Positions 54,901 through 64,000 of a stretch of 64,000 bases of DNA are shown here, piece after piece. Position 1 is the stretch's first letter. Every line of letters begins with the position of its first letter. A program made the translations under genes and the position numbers. The notes below the pieces were generated by a model. That model worked only from the letters and a program-made list of their open reading frames with translations, was not told the origin of the DNA and searched no databases. This DNA comes from Blastobasis lacticolella (lineage: Eukaryota; Arthropoda; Insecta; Lepidoptera; Blastobasidae): NCBI GenBank assembly GCA_905147135.1, contig LR990059.1, forward strand, positions 14,717,001 to 14,781,000, read 5' to 3'.

Positions 54901-56918
54901 ATTTGATATTGAATATCGTAACATTGAAAATATTTATTATTACTTTTTTCTAACGGTGAATGGACTATAGCCGAAACTAGCCTCATCGTCGCTTTCCATC
55001 AGGTGAGTTGAGGTCAAATACAAGCCTATTGATAATAAAAAAAAGAAAAAAGAAGAGTGTAACTTACCTGAGCTCGCAGTCAATGCTTCCGTGAACTGCT
55101 CCTTCCACGACGACGTCCCGATTATTATTGATGCGTTGGCCCTTTGTACTAATTTGTCTACAGTGTTCTGAAACAAGTATTATACAGTTAGCGTTTTGTT
55201 TATATATAGGTATAATAATAATATTAAGAGAGGTAGGGCATAGCGGGGTATCTCGTTTGAATTGGAGCCGCCCGACTGGGGAAGTACCGCCACCTTACAG
55301 AATATCGCAGCTAAACAATACTCTTTTAAATAGTATTGTGTTTCTGCCGGTGAGTAAGATACGTACCATATGACAGTGCCTACCGTATGACATTAAAAAA
55401 ATTATGCCTCTCAGGGTGCCCGAGGCTGTTTTGATTGAAGGATTGCCAAGCTTAAGTGGCAGTGGGTAGGACGCACAGCTCGAAGAACATTTGGCCGATA
55501 GGGCAGTAAAGTTCTAGAGTGGCAACCACAAGGTGGACCGACGACCTGAAAAATATCGTAGATACAAGCTGGATGTGGAAGGCATAGGACCGGCCTTTGT
55601 GGAGATCTCTGGGGGAGGCATATGCCCAGCAATGGGCGTCTTTCGGCTGATATGATGATAATGATTAATTTATTTTTCTATACCATCATCAAACGACTCA
55701 AGAAACTGCTAAATTAAAATACATATTGCAATCTTTGTAGTTTTACAATTTATTTAGCCATCCTATAAACAGCAAAGTAACATTGAAATACACTCAGCAG
55801 GTACTCTTAACAGATAACTTTTGTTAGAATAACTTCGCCATACTTTAACAAAGCTAAATGAGCCCTAGTTAAGAGTTGTCGTCTGGAGTCTCTCGAGTCT
55901 CGATCTAGGAAAAGCTTTATTAACAAGCCAAGGCGGAATCAAGTTTATCCAGATCCCTACTAATATTATTCTACGAAATGGGACGAATTTAAAGCAACAA
56001 CTCGGTCTGCTTTCCCGGCAAAATTGTAATTTTGCAGTGGCACTATTTTCGATTATATTTCGGAGATAGTTTAGCACCTGAGGATGGACAAATGCTACTT
56101 TTTTTTTCTTCTAATCATAAGCTCGCAAGATATAGGTAATAGTACGCGGGTGGAGCCACGGGCAAAAAGCTAGTCCTCTATAAGGAGTAAGTATCTATAT
56201 ATTATTTAGCAATGCCCGACGACCAGATTTGACCATACGCGTATGTTCCTAAATACCGATACGTTCGTAGTACCTAGATTTAGTTAGCAATTTTTCAGTA
56301 TCATACTATAGGTGCAAACCTTCACGGGGCGCCCATCGGCTACCAAAACTGTTCAAGTATTGAGCATTGCAATGTGATCTCCATTGGGATAACCTTATCA
56401 ACCACGCTTTATACCTAATGAGTTGCGAGCTCGTTGTGGTGCTGAAGTTTGATTTAAACATACGAATCTCTCAAAGAGCCGAAGCTGCAACGGCGCATTC
56501 GCGGCGCGTTCGTGAGAGTACGAAACCCATCCAGTTACCGGCATCGGCCTTCTATTTCTTTTTATATCACAAAGGTGACAAACAAGCTTACGACCTGTCT
56601 GATGGTAAGCAGTCATCGCAGCCTATGGACGTTTGCAATACCAGGGGCACAGGGGCATCACCTACGCCGACCCCCGTAAAAATCTTTTACCCCTATTTCA
56701 TATCGGTCTCGCAAGTCTGATGCCACAAGACTAGAGCAAACACAATATTGTAATTATTATCGAACTTACCTTAAACTCCTTGCTCTCCTTGATCCTGAGC
56801 TGAGCCCTGGTGATCTCCCCGGCCTTCGGCAGCCCCATCATGGCGACCACGGCCTCCTCCTCGGGCAACGTCGCCAAATGATTCACTTCATTGCCAGTCA
56901 CCACCGGGTTGTCGTCAT
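48761..56918 (-). CDS. Calx: Calx, Na+/Ca2+ exchanger, C-terminal 293 residues in six exons
   Basis: Spliced CDS, complement(join(48761..48965, 49848..50019, 52108..52266, 54535..54633, 55068..55167, 56770..56918)). NCX-family antiporters of the plasma membrane export Ca2+ against Na+ entry. In order the product reads: an acidic start (DDNPVVTGNE) and the end of the large cytosolic loop (GEITRAQLRIKESKEFK, GTSSWKEQFTEALT); a membrane segment in WSDYILHVVTLFWKIIFAFV; GGYVCFVVSIICIGLVTAVI; then the second alpha repeat with DSVTAIVFVALGTSIPDTFA and GNVTGSNAVNVFLGIGVAW, which form part of the ion path; and two last helices ending SSLEAYDIIPGF. All six junctions keep frame with GT-AG sites. The N-terminal helices and Ca2+-binding domains must lie to the right, and I could not find their exons before 64000. 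The protein C terminus is complete. Confidence 0.95.
48966..49847 (-). other. Calx intron, no repeats recognised
   Basis: Bounded by donor GTAAGT (49847 downward) and acceptor TTTCACAG. Nothing else recognised. Confidence 0.7.
49848..50019 (-). CDS. Calx: Calx exon, alpha-2 repeat core
   Basis: Acceptor CCACCAG, donor GTAAGTG. Encodes (D)TFASKVAAIQDKYADASV, GNVTGSNAVNVFLGIGVAWT and VAAVVHWTRGEKFLVDPG. An upstream in-frame ATG falls inside the intron and is not the start. The Asp and Asn in PDTFAS and GSNAVNVF are the expected ion-coordinating region. Confidence 0.95.
50105..50466 (-). mobile_element. LINE ORF2 C-terminus with 3' UTR and poly-A
   Basis: The minus-strand frame reads RRFERTFLARTIRMWNKLPA, TVFPLDYDMGSFKRYIRGLF, then GVADVHRRR and a stop, followed by GGTGGCCCGCTTGCCTGTTT and poly-A (poly-T at 50100-50108). 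This is the standard C terminus of jockey-type insect LINEs. 5' truncated. It may be the same family as the endonuclease ORF at 21103-22464. Confidence 0.8.
51870..52085 (-). mobile_element. LINE ORF2 C-terminal fragment
   Basis: The minus strand reads CRMWNERPPEVFPLHLYGVL with a stop and frameshift, then VADVLDDDGHF. Same family as 1275-1560. It ends about 22 bp beyond the Calx exon's splice donor. Confidence 0.65.
52108..52266 (-). CDS. Calx: Calx exon, TM segment and start of alpha-2 repeat
   Basis: Acceptor CCCCCAG, donor GTACCA (acceptable, not optimal). Encodes (D)IGGGYVCFVVSIICIGL, VTAVIGDVASHFGCTLGIKD and SVTAIVFVALGTSIP(D). The plus-strand frame over this exon is a shadow. Confidence 0.95.
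52267..54534 (-). other. Calx intron with repeat scraps
   Basis: 53246-53330 (+) reads VTEEIAATSAIQRGNAASIL, which resembles a LINE C-terminal peptide. 53880-53945 is a LINE tail (GGAAGCTGCTTCCTAAGCTC, then AATAAATAAA). 54080-54150 and 54205-54370 are dispersed repeat scraps (GACTTCGTTCGCGTAC, CATCAAAATCCGTTGCGTAG). Confidence 0.5.
54535..54633 (-). CDS. Calx: Calx exon, loop end and membrane helix
   Basis: Acceptor CTACCCAG, donor GTACGT. Encodes (G)SDDPDEPPSWSDYILHVV and TLFWKIIFAFVPPT(D). The acidic linker is followed by the first helix after the large cytosolic loop. Confidence 0.93.
54634..55067 (-). other. Calx intron with LINE tail
   Basis: 54955-55050 is a plus-strand LINE 3' tail (TCATCGTCGCTTTCCATCAG, CAAGCCTATTGATAATAAAA) whose poly-A ends about 17 bp from the splice donor of the next upstream exon. 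Confidence 0.6.
55068..55167 (-). CDS. Calx: Calx exon, end of cytosolic loop
   Basis: Acceptor TTGTTTCAG, donor GTAAGT. Encodes NTVDKLVQRANASIIIGTSS and WKEQFTEALTASS, in phase 0 after the KEFK of the previous exon. The GTSSWxEQFxEA block is a well-conserved NCX motif before the C-terminal membrane half. Confidence 0.94.
55168..56769 (-). other. Calx intron with LINE fragments
   Basis: 55229-55400 (+) is the GAGAGGTAGGGCATAGCGGG LINE 3' UTR family. 55405-55662 (+) is an RTE LINE 3' end. 56565-56655 (-) is a LINE 3' UTR scrap. The other frames here have no recognisable product. Confidence 0.6.
55405..55662 (+). pseudogene. RTE-type LINE 3' end, decayed copy
   Basis: Follows the 6173-6650 element: GATTGCCAAGCTTAAGTGGC, AGCTCGAAGAACATTTGGCC, GGTGGACCGACGACCTG, TGTGGAGATCTCTGGGGGAG and CAGCAATGGGCGTCTTTCGG, then a degraded TGATGATAATGATT tail. 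Internal deletions. Confidence 0.8.
56770..56918 (-). CDS. Calx: Calx exon, cytosolic loop (first Calx exon in window)
   Basis: Acceptor ATTTCACCAG, donor GTAAGT. Starts with two bases of a split codon, then DDNPVVTGNEVNHLATLPEE, EAVVAMMGLPKAGEITRAQL and RIKESKEFK. GLPK-GEITRAQLRIKESKEFK is a strong NCX match. The previous exon must end with one base of a codon. Confidence 0.93.
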
Positions 56919-57034
56919 CTGGTGAAATATTGTGATGGTTATAACCTAACCGACAGAAAAAGTCAGATAACCCCTGACCAAGTATACATACTGCAATATT
57001 ATCAAAACTTCTAAACCGATCTTAGCAAGATAAA

Positions 57035-57345
57035 GCTTTTTTTTTATACCACCAAGGTGGCAAACAAGCTTACGGCCCGCCTGATGGTAAGCAGTCACCG
57101 CAGCCTATGGACGTTTGCAATACCAGGGGCATCACCCACGCGTTGCCGACCCCGTAAAAGCCTTTTAACCTCTTAAAAACCCAAAAAAATAATTTTAAAA
57201 ATAATTTCGATGAAACTGGCTTTCAAGTAAAGAGGACCGCATCTAAATCTGTCCATCTGTTCGGGAGCTATGATGCTACAGACAGACATACCGCCATAGA
57301 TACACAAACACACAGGTCAAGCTTATTACGCCTCTTGCTTGTCCT
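57035..57345. repeat. LINE 3' UTR scrap and dispersed repeat
   Basis: 57035-57165 (-) has ATACCACCAAGGTGGCAAAC and CCTATGGACGTTTGCAATAC. 57210-57345 has TTTCGATGAAACTGGCTTTC and CCATCTGTTCGGGAGCTATG. Presumed Calx intron. Confidence 0.6.
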
Positions 57346-57487
57346 CGGCGCATGCACCTGAAAGGTAGCCTATCCAAATATAGAGCGCCTGTCTAGACCA
57401 GAAGCAGGTCACGCATAGAAACCATATTGGCTTATTTAAAAGCTTACAAGACCTATATAGATCGACAGCGCAACTGATACATCGCCT

Positions 57488-57676
57488 GCGGTGAGGTAGG
57501 CGGGAGGGGCGACGTCTCCGGGCTGTTTCGAGGCTGAACGCGGGGGCGCGGGGCAGGGGCCTCAAGTGTTCTTCCAAGAAACGTCATCAAATGACAACTA
57601 AACGTTCTTGTTCCGAGCAAAATGCTCACTGCCCCGCCCCCTGCCCGAAACGTCACCCTCCCACTTACCTCTTACC
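57488..57676. repeat. GC-rich imperfect inverted repeat
   Basis: Left GAGGTAGGCGGGAGGGGCGA and GCGGGGCAGGGGC pair with right GCCCCGCCCCCTGCCCG and CACCCTCCCACTTACCTC. Possibly a MITE; ends unclear. Confidence 0.45.
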
Positions 57677-57709
57677 CCGCAAGCGATATTGTCAGTTGTG
57701 TAGTCAACC

Positions 57710-58369
57710 TACAGATTTCAAAGTAATTAGTTTTACTTTGTTCATCCTCATGCTAATTAAATACTTTATTTTATTGTCATTTTCTTCCAAACTGCTGAAA
57801 TGGTGATGAAAAAGGAATCATGTCGATTAAACCACCTTACAATAAGCAATGTACAGTGTGTGGCCTAGAACCGGGGTTAATATTGAAAATAGAGACTCTC
57901 TAGAGTATTAGTAATTTTTCTGAAAAGATTCTAGTTACGATTCATCAGTGATTATTGCATAACGATATTATCGCTAACGTTGTCAATGTCGTGGTACAGA
58001 GCATAAGATGATATCAGCCGACACAACCCATAAAATGTCAACGAGACGTTCCGAGTAGCTCCGAATAAGTACGATGCGGAATGAACTCGATCGAGTTGAG
58101 CGGAACTATTGTTTTGTTTGCATTACATTGAATATTATTAGAAAAAAAAAGTTGTTTTGATTTAAATTAGTTGGGACCATGATGATTTAATTACTTGTGA
58201 CCTATAGAGCCTCCGTTTTTAATATTTGGCCCGGTTCTAGGATATACACTGTTTAGCAACATCGATGCATCAGATTAGCACTCTTATTATGACTACTGCG
58301 GCAGGCCGATCTTGTACGCAATTTAATTTTCGTTAATTTTCCTTCCTCTCCCACACATGGTGTCTCCTG
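57710..58369. other. No gene seen
   Basis: Presumed Calx intron, unrecognised. Confidence 0.45.
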
Positions 58370-58585
58370 TCTGCGTTAGGGTAGGGGTAGGGTAGTAGTT
58401 AGAGTAGGGGTAGGGTAGGGTAGGAGTATAATAGCGGTAACGTAGTATAGGGTTGGGTAGGGGTAAGATAGTGGGAGGGGGGGGGGGGGGGAAGATAGTG
58501 GTAGGGAAGGGTTAAGGCAATGGTAGGATAGGGTAGGGGTAAGGTAGCGATAGGGTAGGGATAGGATAGAGTAGGGTGGGAGCGA
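58370..58585 (+). repeat. G-rich minisatellite (GGGTAG-like)
   Basis: Irregular GGTAGGGTAGG / GGGTAGGGGTAG units with a run of about 14 G at 58479-58492. Not the insect TTAGG telomere repeat. Confidence 0.85.
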
Positions 58586-61082
58586 CTACCTATCACATGC
58601 AGCATGTGTGATGCACGCTCACTTAAAAGTCTGTCTGGCGGTGGCGTGGGGGCCGGGTCGCTCTTTTCCCTCAAATTTGGTTGAATTGGACGATGGCTGG
58701 GCCCTGCGTTATACTCGTGAACGGGTGCTGCCTTGGTGGACTGGCTTACTCTTGCTGTAGTTGCTGTAGAAAAAACACCTAATTTTTCTTAATTACACTA
58801 GACATACCTATATAATATAATATAGCGTTCCGGCTCTGCCTGGCATTGTCGAGCACGGTTTGGTCGTGGTTGGCGAGGGATACGTTTATCTACGGCCATA
58901 GGGCGGTCACCGTGTCACTGTGTGCTTCCTTCCTACTTTCCTACCCCCCTCCTTTTTGACGATTGAAAGAGATATTTAATGTCCTAATCAATAAAGAAAT
59001 TTTGAATTTTGAATTTCAACTTGACAGATGATAATTATCCTTACGTATTACAAAATAATATGCGACTTTATTTTGTACTACGTACGGATTAGTATTAACT
59101 GTCTAGCTGCTTCCTAGATCGGCCATGCCACAGCGTCGAATGTAAAAAGAAGCCATTTATTTGTCATGAATTAAATCGTCTTTTGTACACTATTACCACT
59201 CTTTAGCACATTTTTTTTAAATTGCATCGAATTACTCATCTTCAGGTTATTTGAGTAATTCGAAACCGGTTGCAATTTAATAAAATTTGTATATAAAGTG
59301 GAACTAGTGTTAATTCATAATATAATTCACATACACACTCACATCTTTGATTATATTTTTTAAATTTAATTTTAAGAATTTTGTGCTGTGTGTTTGAGTG
59401 TAATAAATGTGTTTTACTTTACTTTACTTTACTTTACATCTTAAAGTAAAAATAGTTACAACATGTAGCTGCCTTATAGCTGTAATACAGTATGTCAGCG
59501 GTAAGTAATGCATATCGCTTCGACATCGCAGAGCGTCGTCTCTAGCGCACACAAACTAGCAAAACTGTAGCCGACGTCTAGTAAAACCACTTTCCATCAG
59601 GTGACCCGCTTGCCCGTAAGAAAGAAAGATGAGAGCAGAAGAAATAAGCGAAACCGCTTGCCATAGCAAGTTACTCATCAACGATATTGCGAAGTGTGCT
59701 AACCGATCCCGTGATCTCGTTGAGAAAGAGAATATGAGGGGCAACGTGGTGGTGGTATTTAATGGGTAGGACTGTCATTTAGACAGGCGAGTCCCACATA
59801 ATCTCCGTTTAGATATCTAAACGGAAAATCTAAATGGATTCTCGCCACGTAAAAAAAAAACAAATAGGCCCTTTTGCCTGTTTGCCTACCGTATGACATA
59901 AAAAAAAAATCCAAAACACCAACCAATGTTTTACCACAGTATGGGGTTAAAAGTTGCAAGTAGGAACAACTGATTGTGAGTACATTGAGTATAAAAAGTC
60001 AACATATATGTGTGATGTAGCGATTGACAGCCACAAAACACTTGACACTCTCGAGTAGACTATGAGGGCGCCGTAAGTTATCCTACGTGATACAAGAAAC
60101 AAGAAAAATATAAGAAAAATTCCACTTTGTAGCAATAGTAGACTTTTCTTTTTGGTGATTTTCATGTGGTTGACTAGCGAATCTGCCAAGAGGAGGTGAG
60201 ACACCCCGGCTTTTTTCTAGATGAATAAGAACATCACAAAAAAAAAATTATGTCCCTGTTTCTGCGTTTTGTGGGCCTCCTAAAAATTATATTGCGACAA
60301 AGTGAATTCTTTCTCGTACTCGATAACCTACGGCATCCTCACAGTCTAGAATTATGTGCTAACAGTATGTATAACCAGCTATAAATTATCGTCGTTCCCT
60401 GACTCCTCACATAATATGTGAATGCTCATAATTATTAGGATCTAATCCAGCTTCAATAACACCAAAACACTCAAACCCCACTCTACCAAAGACAATACGA
60501 CATCATCCCAGTTGTCTAGCATAGCGATGGTAAACACAACGTTGTAACCGAAAATAGTCGTATTCAGTAGCTTTTTCAGCGTAAAAGCGGGCCTTGGTCT
60601 GGACCGAATGAAATGCGGCTGTATGGCTGCATAAAAACACACTCGGCCGTCACGTGCATGCTTTCAAACCCGTATTTTGTGAGCGAAACGGGTAGTTTGC
60701 AGACAGGGACGGCGTCAGGGAGGTTTGTGGACCTGGAAGGGGCTCACTTAGTTCTTTTCGATAGTTTTTTAGGACATGGTTAGTGGAAATGGGTGGCCGG
60801 GGTCAAATATCTACCTTTCGTGACAAGTAATTAATTTTTTGTTTAGGTTATCAAAAACTGTAGGTATTTCCAGTGGGGTAGGTAATTAAGGAAATAAAAA
60901 CGTTAATGTATACAGACATGACAGAAAAATACATAAATATAAAAATGTAAAGGCTGATTACCTTCAGTCTTCAGTTCTAAGACTTCTAGGATATAAAAAG
61001 TATATCGTTAGGAGTACGGTGGATTCTTTCTGTTATGACGCTGTGTGCTTACGTTTTTTCTTGTTAGATACGCGATTTGTTC
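58586..61082. other. No gene seen; retroposon tails
   Basis: 58985-59020 ends in TTTTGAATTTTGAATTT. 59225-59320 repeats the GAAACCGGTTGCAATTTAAT segment of 31265. 59410-59437 is a TTTAC tandem. 59866-59910 is a LINE tail (GCCTGTTTGCCTACCGTATG plus poly-A). Presumed Calx intron; no exon recognised. Confidence 0.45.
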
Positions 61083-61400
61083 TCTTGCTATTCTAATGAG
61101 GAGTTTTCCAGTAGGTATTGATAGTTAGTTTCAAAAAGCATCAATAGATGGCGCTCCTACAACTTTGGTAATGTTTTTTTAATCTGTATGATGGTGGCAG
61201 TGATTTCATGCAGCCAACTAATACTAAACTTAAAAATAAAATGTTTATTATTATAAACATAACTGTTAAAGGTTGAACGAAATGTAAAAAGAAATATTTA
61301 TAGAAGTTGGCACTATGTTCCATTATTAAAACAACCTCTAATATGTTTGAAAACTATTGACAAATACAATATTATCCAACACAACGTACCCAGTGTTTAT
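61083..61400 (-). repeat. Interspersed repeat, inverted copy of 1-318
   Basis: Reverse complement of the window's first 318 bases, with a small insertion (AAAGAAATATTT region). It ends exactly where the first copy begins (AACGTACCCAGTGTTTAT). 61441-61515 is a diverged plus-strand copy of its tail (GGGGCGCCATCTAGTG, TACCTATTGGAAAACTGCTC). Confidence 0.75.
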
Positions 61401-61515
61401 ATCCTGTTTGCTAAGAACCTATTTCAAGCGATTATCAATTACCAAAATTGTCGGGGCGCCATCTAGTGAGTGGTTAGGAATGCTTTAGATACCTATTGGA
61501 AAACTGCTCATTGGT

Positions 61516-61935
61516 TTTCTAGCTAAAACTTGATGGTTTATAGAAAACTCGAACAGAAATTGCACACAGTACGTTAACACCCTCAAGCTACGTTTAGTTA
61601 GCATTTTTATAAAGCATTTAGGGAGAGAGACCTTGAGTCTATTTTGCATGAATTATTGCTGCACAAAAAGGTGTTGTGTATTTTAGCAAATATAATAATT
61701 TCATTGGTCCACAAACCTGGATTCGTCCCTGTGTTAATGTTTTAATTTAGCAAAGGGTAGTGTCACAGTGGCCAGGAGAATTTAATGCTTCGTATATTAA
61801 ATACATATCTTGTTTTCCGTCCGACCTCTTTTGTCATAGGTAGAGGTTTTATCATACGTGTTGTTGATTGTTTTAAAGTACTCTAAAGAATCTATGAAAT
61901 CGAAGGCCATTGTTCCTAAGTAAAACAATAAAAAA
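61516..61935. other. No gene seen
   Basis: Unrecognised. Confidence 0.5.
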
Positions 61936-62160
61936 AATATGCTTGTACAATTTACACAGCTCCATTTAGCCCCAAAGTAAGCAAAGTTTGCGTTATGGGT
62001 GCTAGACAACTGATAAACTACTTATATACTTTTAAATACACGACAGATTCGTAACAGAAATTAAAATTATAATTTCAATTTCTGCTCGGCCGGAAATCGA
62101 ATCCGGGGCCTCTACGTGGCAGACCGGTATGTCAACTACTGAACCAATCAGGTCGTCAAA
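61936..62160 (-). mobile_element. Retroposon (SINE) family B, near full length
   Basis: Antisense: ATTTAGCCCCAAAGTAAGCA, CGTAACAGAAATTAAAATTA, head GAAATCGAATCCGGGGCCTC and CTACTGAACCAATCAGGTCG. Confidence 0.78.
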
Positions 62161-63203
62161 TTTATTATTATTATTGGCACAATTTCTGTCTTTTGTATTT
62201 TGAAACAAGGATAAGGATTTTGTACCATTATTTTATCTCAAAATTTACAAGTAATGATTCTTTTTATTGTTATTAAATTCAAATTGCTCTTACAGCTTGC
62301 ATATCAAGAGTAATTGGTTAAATGTGTGTTACGAAACGATTTTACATGTACCCAATAACTGTCTACCACATTTAATGCAAATTAAAATCTATTCTATTCT
62401 ATAATATTTTTAATATTCCCAAGAAAGAATGACAGTTTAAAACATTCCTTGAACAAAACTTATCACCCGCGGATTTCCATAAACCACGGCTTGCTTTTGT
62501 CTCCGAAAATGCAATTTAACTGCGCTCCTCTTTTGTTTTATTGCTGTGAACGTTATACGCAGTAAAGTACAGTTTTCAACGTTTATTTTGCGGGTAGTAG
62601 CTTAATTATGGACAAACGGTTTTAATGGCCGACATTCGTACCGCTATTTACGACACATTAAATACGCATCAACGTATAATTTGATATCTATATTATGTAT
62701 TTTCTCGGTTTATTAGTAGTCTGTTTTTAATATGTTCCGTTTGTTTGAAACATTGATATATAAGTATAGTCTTTGATTTGAAATATGCTTTTAAATTTAA
62801 ACTTTCTATTAAGATTATGTAGTATATCTTTGCAATCTCATATTTCTTTCTTTCTTAAGTTTAATAATTGTTTACCATAATCTAAAATATGATGTGGCGC
62901 CATGGGTGATTTCACTGATTCCCAAGATACAGGTTATTCCTAGTTTGGGAAGCAGGGCAACAAAAATTGTTATGTACTTATCACATGCCATTTTAACATG
63001 TACCTTACTGTATTTTATATAAATAAAGAGAGTATTATTATAATGTAGTATGTCCTTGTTACCCTTAACCCGCACCGTTACCATTGATCGATTTTCCATC
63101 AAGGCTTTGACGTTTTTATTGTACGTTTGTACAATTAACGGTTAATAAATATATCCAATTGAGCACTAAATAGATTTTACATATACATACTGTCCTGGTT
63201 GCT
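62161..63203. other. No gene seen
   Basis: AT-rich, with a retroposon-like TATTC tail at about 62388-62402. The 76-codon minus-strand frame has no recognisable product. Confidence 0.45.
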
Positions 63204-63553
63204 GGAGCGTCGGTGGCCGAGTGGTTAAGGTATCTGACTCGTAAGCGAGATTTACCGGGTTCGAATCCCACTGCGGCCATGTACCAATGACTTTATGTAC
63301 ATTAGTTGAATACTAACCGATGCTCTTACGGTGAGGGAAAACATCGTGATGAAACCTGCACATTCAGGCAACTGAATGTGTAACCATGATAAAATCTGGT
63401 CAGGTTCCCCTGGTAGCAGGGTCACGGAAGTCAGATGACACGAGGGCCCGGGGTCCGTCTTGAACATGATCCAGAATTTGACAGATTAGGTAATTACAGT
63501 GAGGCGACTGCCATCTGACCTCCGTGACCTTGTTAACAGGGGAACCTGACCTG
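63204..63553 (+). mobile_element. SINE family A, two head-to-head pieces
   Basis: 63204-63437 is a sense copy with a clear pol III A box (TGGCCGAGTGG) and B box (GGTTCGAATCC). 63438-63553 is the antisense 3' half (GGGCCCGGGGTCCG, GATCCAGAATTTGACAG, GGGGAACCTGACC). Together they form an imperfect palindrome of the body region. Confidence 0.75.
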
Positions 63554-64000
63554 TGTTTTAAATATAGTAATCGACATTATTTGTTAGTATTTACAAAATT
63601 TACCAACCGGCTAGAAATTCGCAAATCTAAAAGCACACGTTTATGCGGCTAACCGAGTATGTAGTAAGGTGTATGAAAAAAAAACTGCTGACTGGTGTTA
63701 AAACCGCTGGACAGATCGAGTTAAAATTCTCCATGCAGATAGTAAGGTATAACTTAATTTGTTCAAAGATTTAGGTAACACCGTTGTTATTCGCAGAGGA
63801 CTTATGAGGTGTTAAACTATCATTTTAAACGTTTAAATATTCAAAAGGATTTCGTCGTATTTCAGATTTATTTCCATAATGTGCTTGGTTTGCTGCACAA
63901 AAAGAAATGCTCAAGCGACTCTGTGCTTTAATTTGAATACATTAAAGTCGACTTTATATATTCACTCGCAGTCGTAATAGTCGTAATTGCATAATTTGGT
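63554..64000. other. No gene seen
   Basis: Unrecognised; window edge. Confidence 0.45.

Noticed and set aside
57326..57656. Possible Calx or other exon on the minus strand
   Set aside because: The frames overlap a dispersed repeat and a GC-rich inverted repeat, and have no NCX-like peptide.
58399..58674. 91-codon proline/tyrosine-rich frame
   Set aside because: Translation of the G-rich minisatellite.
63204..63280. tRNA gene
   Set aside because: A and B boxes are present, but the cloverleaf is poor and the segment is the head of a repeated SINE with a long body. The same holds for the other GGTTCGAA-type heads in the window.
1..64000. CRISPR arrays, operons, riboswitches, bacterial mobile elements
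   Set aside because: Spliced genes, SINEs and LINEs show this is animal nuclear DNA. No regularly spaced direct-repeat array of CRISPR type was seen.

Overview
The window is AT-rich nuclear DNA from an insect, very probably a moth or butterfly. The organism is inferred from the insect-type spliced exons and from dense lepidopteran-style repeats: RTE-type LINE tails ending in TGATGA, jockey/CR1-type LINE fragments, tRNA-headed SINEs and many small inverted-repeat elements. There are no prokaryotic signals. Only two host genes can be supported, both as spliced partial genes running off a window edge. Most open reading frames longer than 60 codons are chance frames or transposon relics.

Left edge (839-3750, + strand): the last two coding exons of a prolyl 4-hydroxylase alpha subunit, a collagen-modifying 2-oxoglutarate/Fe(II) dioxygenase of the ER. 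Its upstream exons lie left of the window. The exon at 839-1004 sits between an RTE LINE remnant ending about 35 bp upstream and a retroposon starting about 12 bp downstream of its splice donor.

Middle (about 4.4-41.8 kb): no host gene is recognised. This part is a mosaic of three recurring retroposon families (called A, B and C here), LINE 3' ends, several MITE-type elements (130-315 bp), a 1.07-kb foldback element (8812-9886) and a 1.6-kb element with about 200-bp inverted ends (16274-17892). It also holds a decayed P-element-like/THAP transposon (about 20.06-24.04 kb). That transposon keeps a THAP-type first exon, matching 26-bp inverted repeats and C-terminal transposase relics, and it carries a nested LINE with a 453-codon endonuclease ORF.

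Right part (41.8-64 kb, - strand): about 7 kb of AT-rich, repeat-poor DNA leads into the 3' part of Calx, the plasma-membrane Na+/Ca2+ exchanger. Six consecutive exons (48761-56918) encode the last 293 residues, with every splice phase agreeing. The rest of the gene must lie beyond 64 kb or in exons I could not recognise. From 57 to 64 kb I see repeats, a G-rich minisatellite and a repeat inverted relative to the first 318 bases of the window.

The two genes are unrelated in function. I found no operon-like or cluster logic, RNA gene, CRISPR array or complete autonomous transposon. The best leads are the P/THAP element and the set of inverted-repeat elements.
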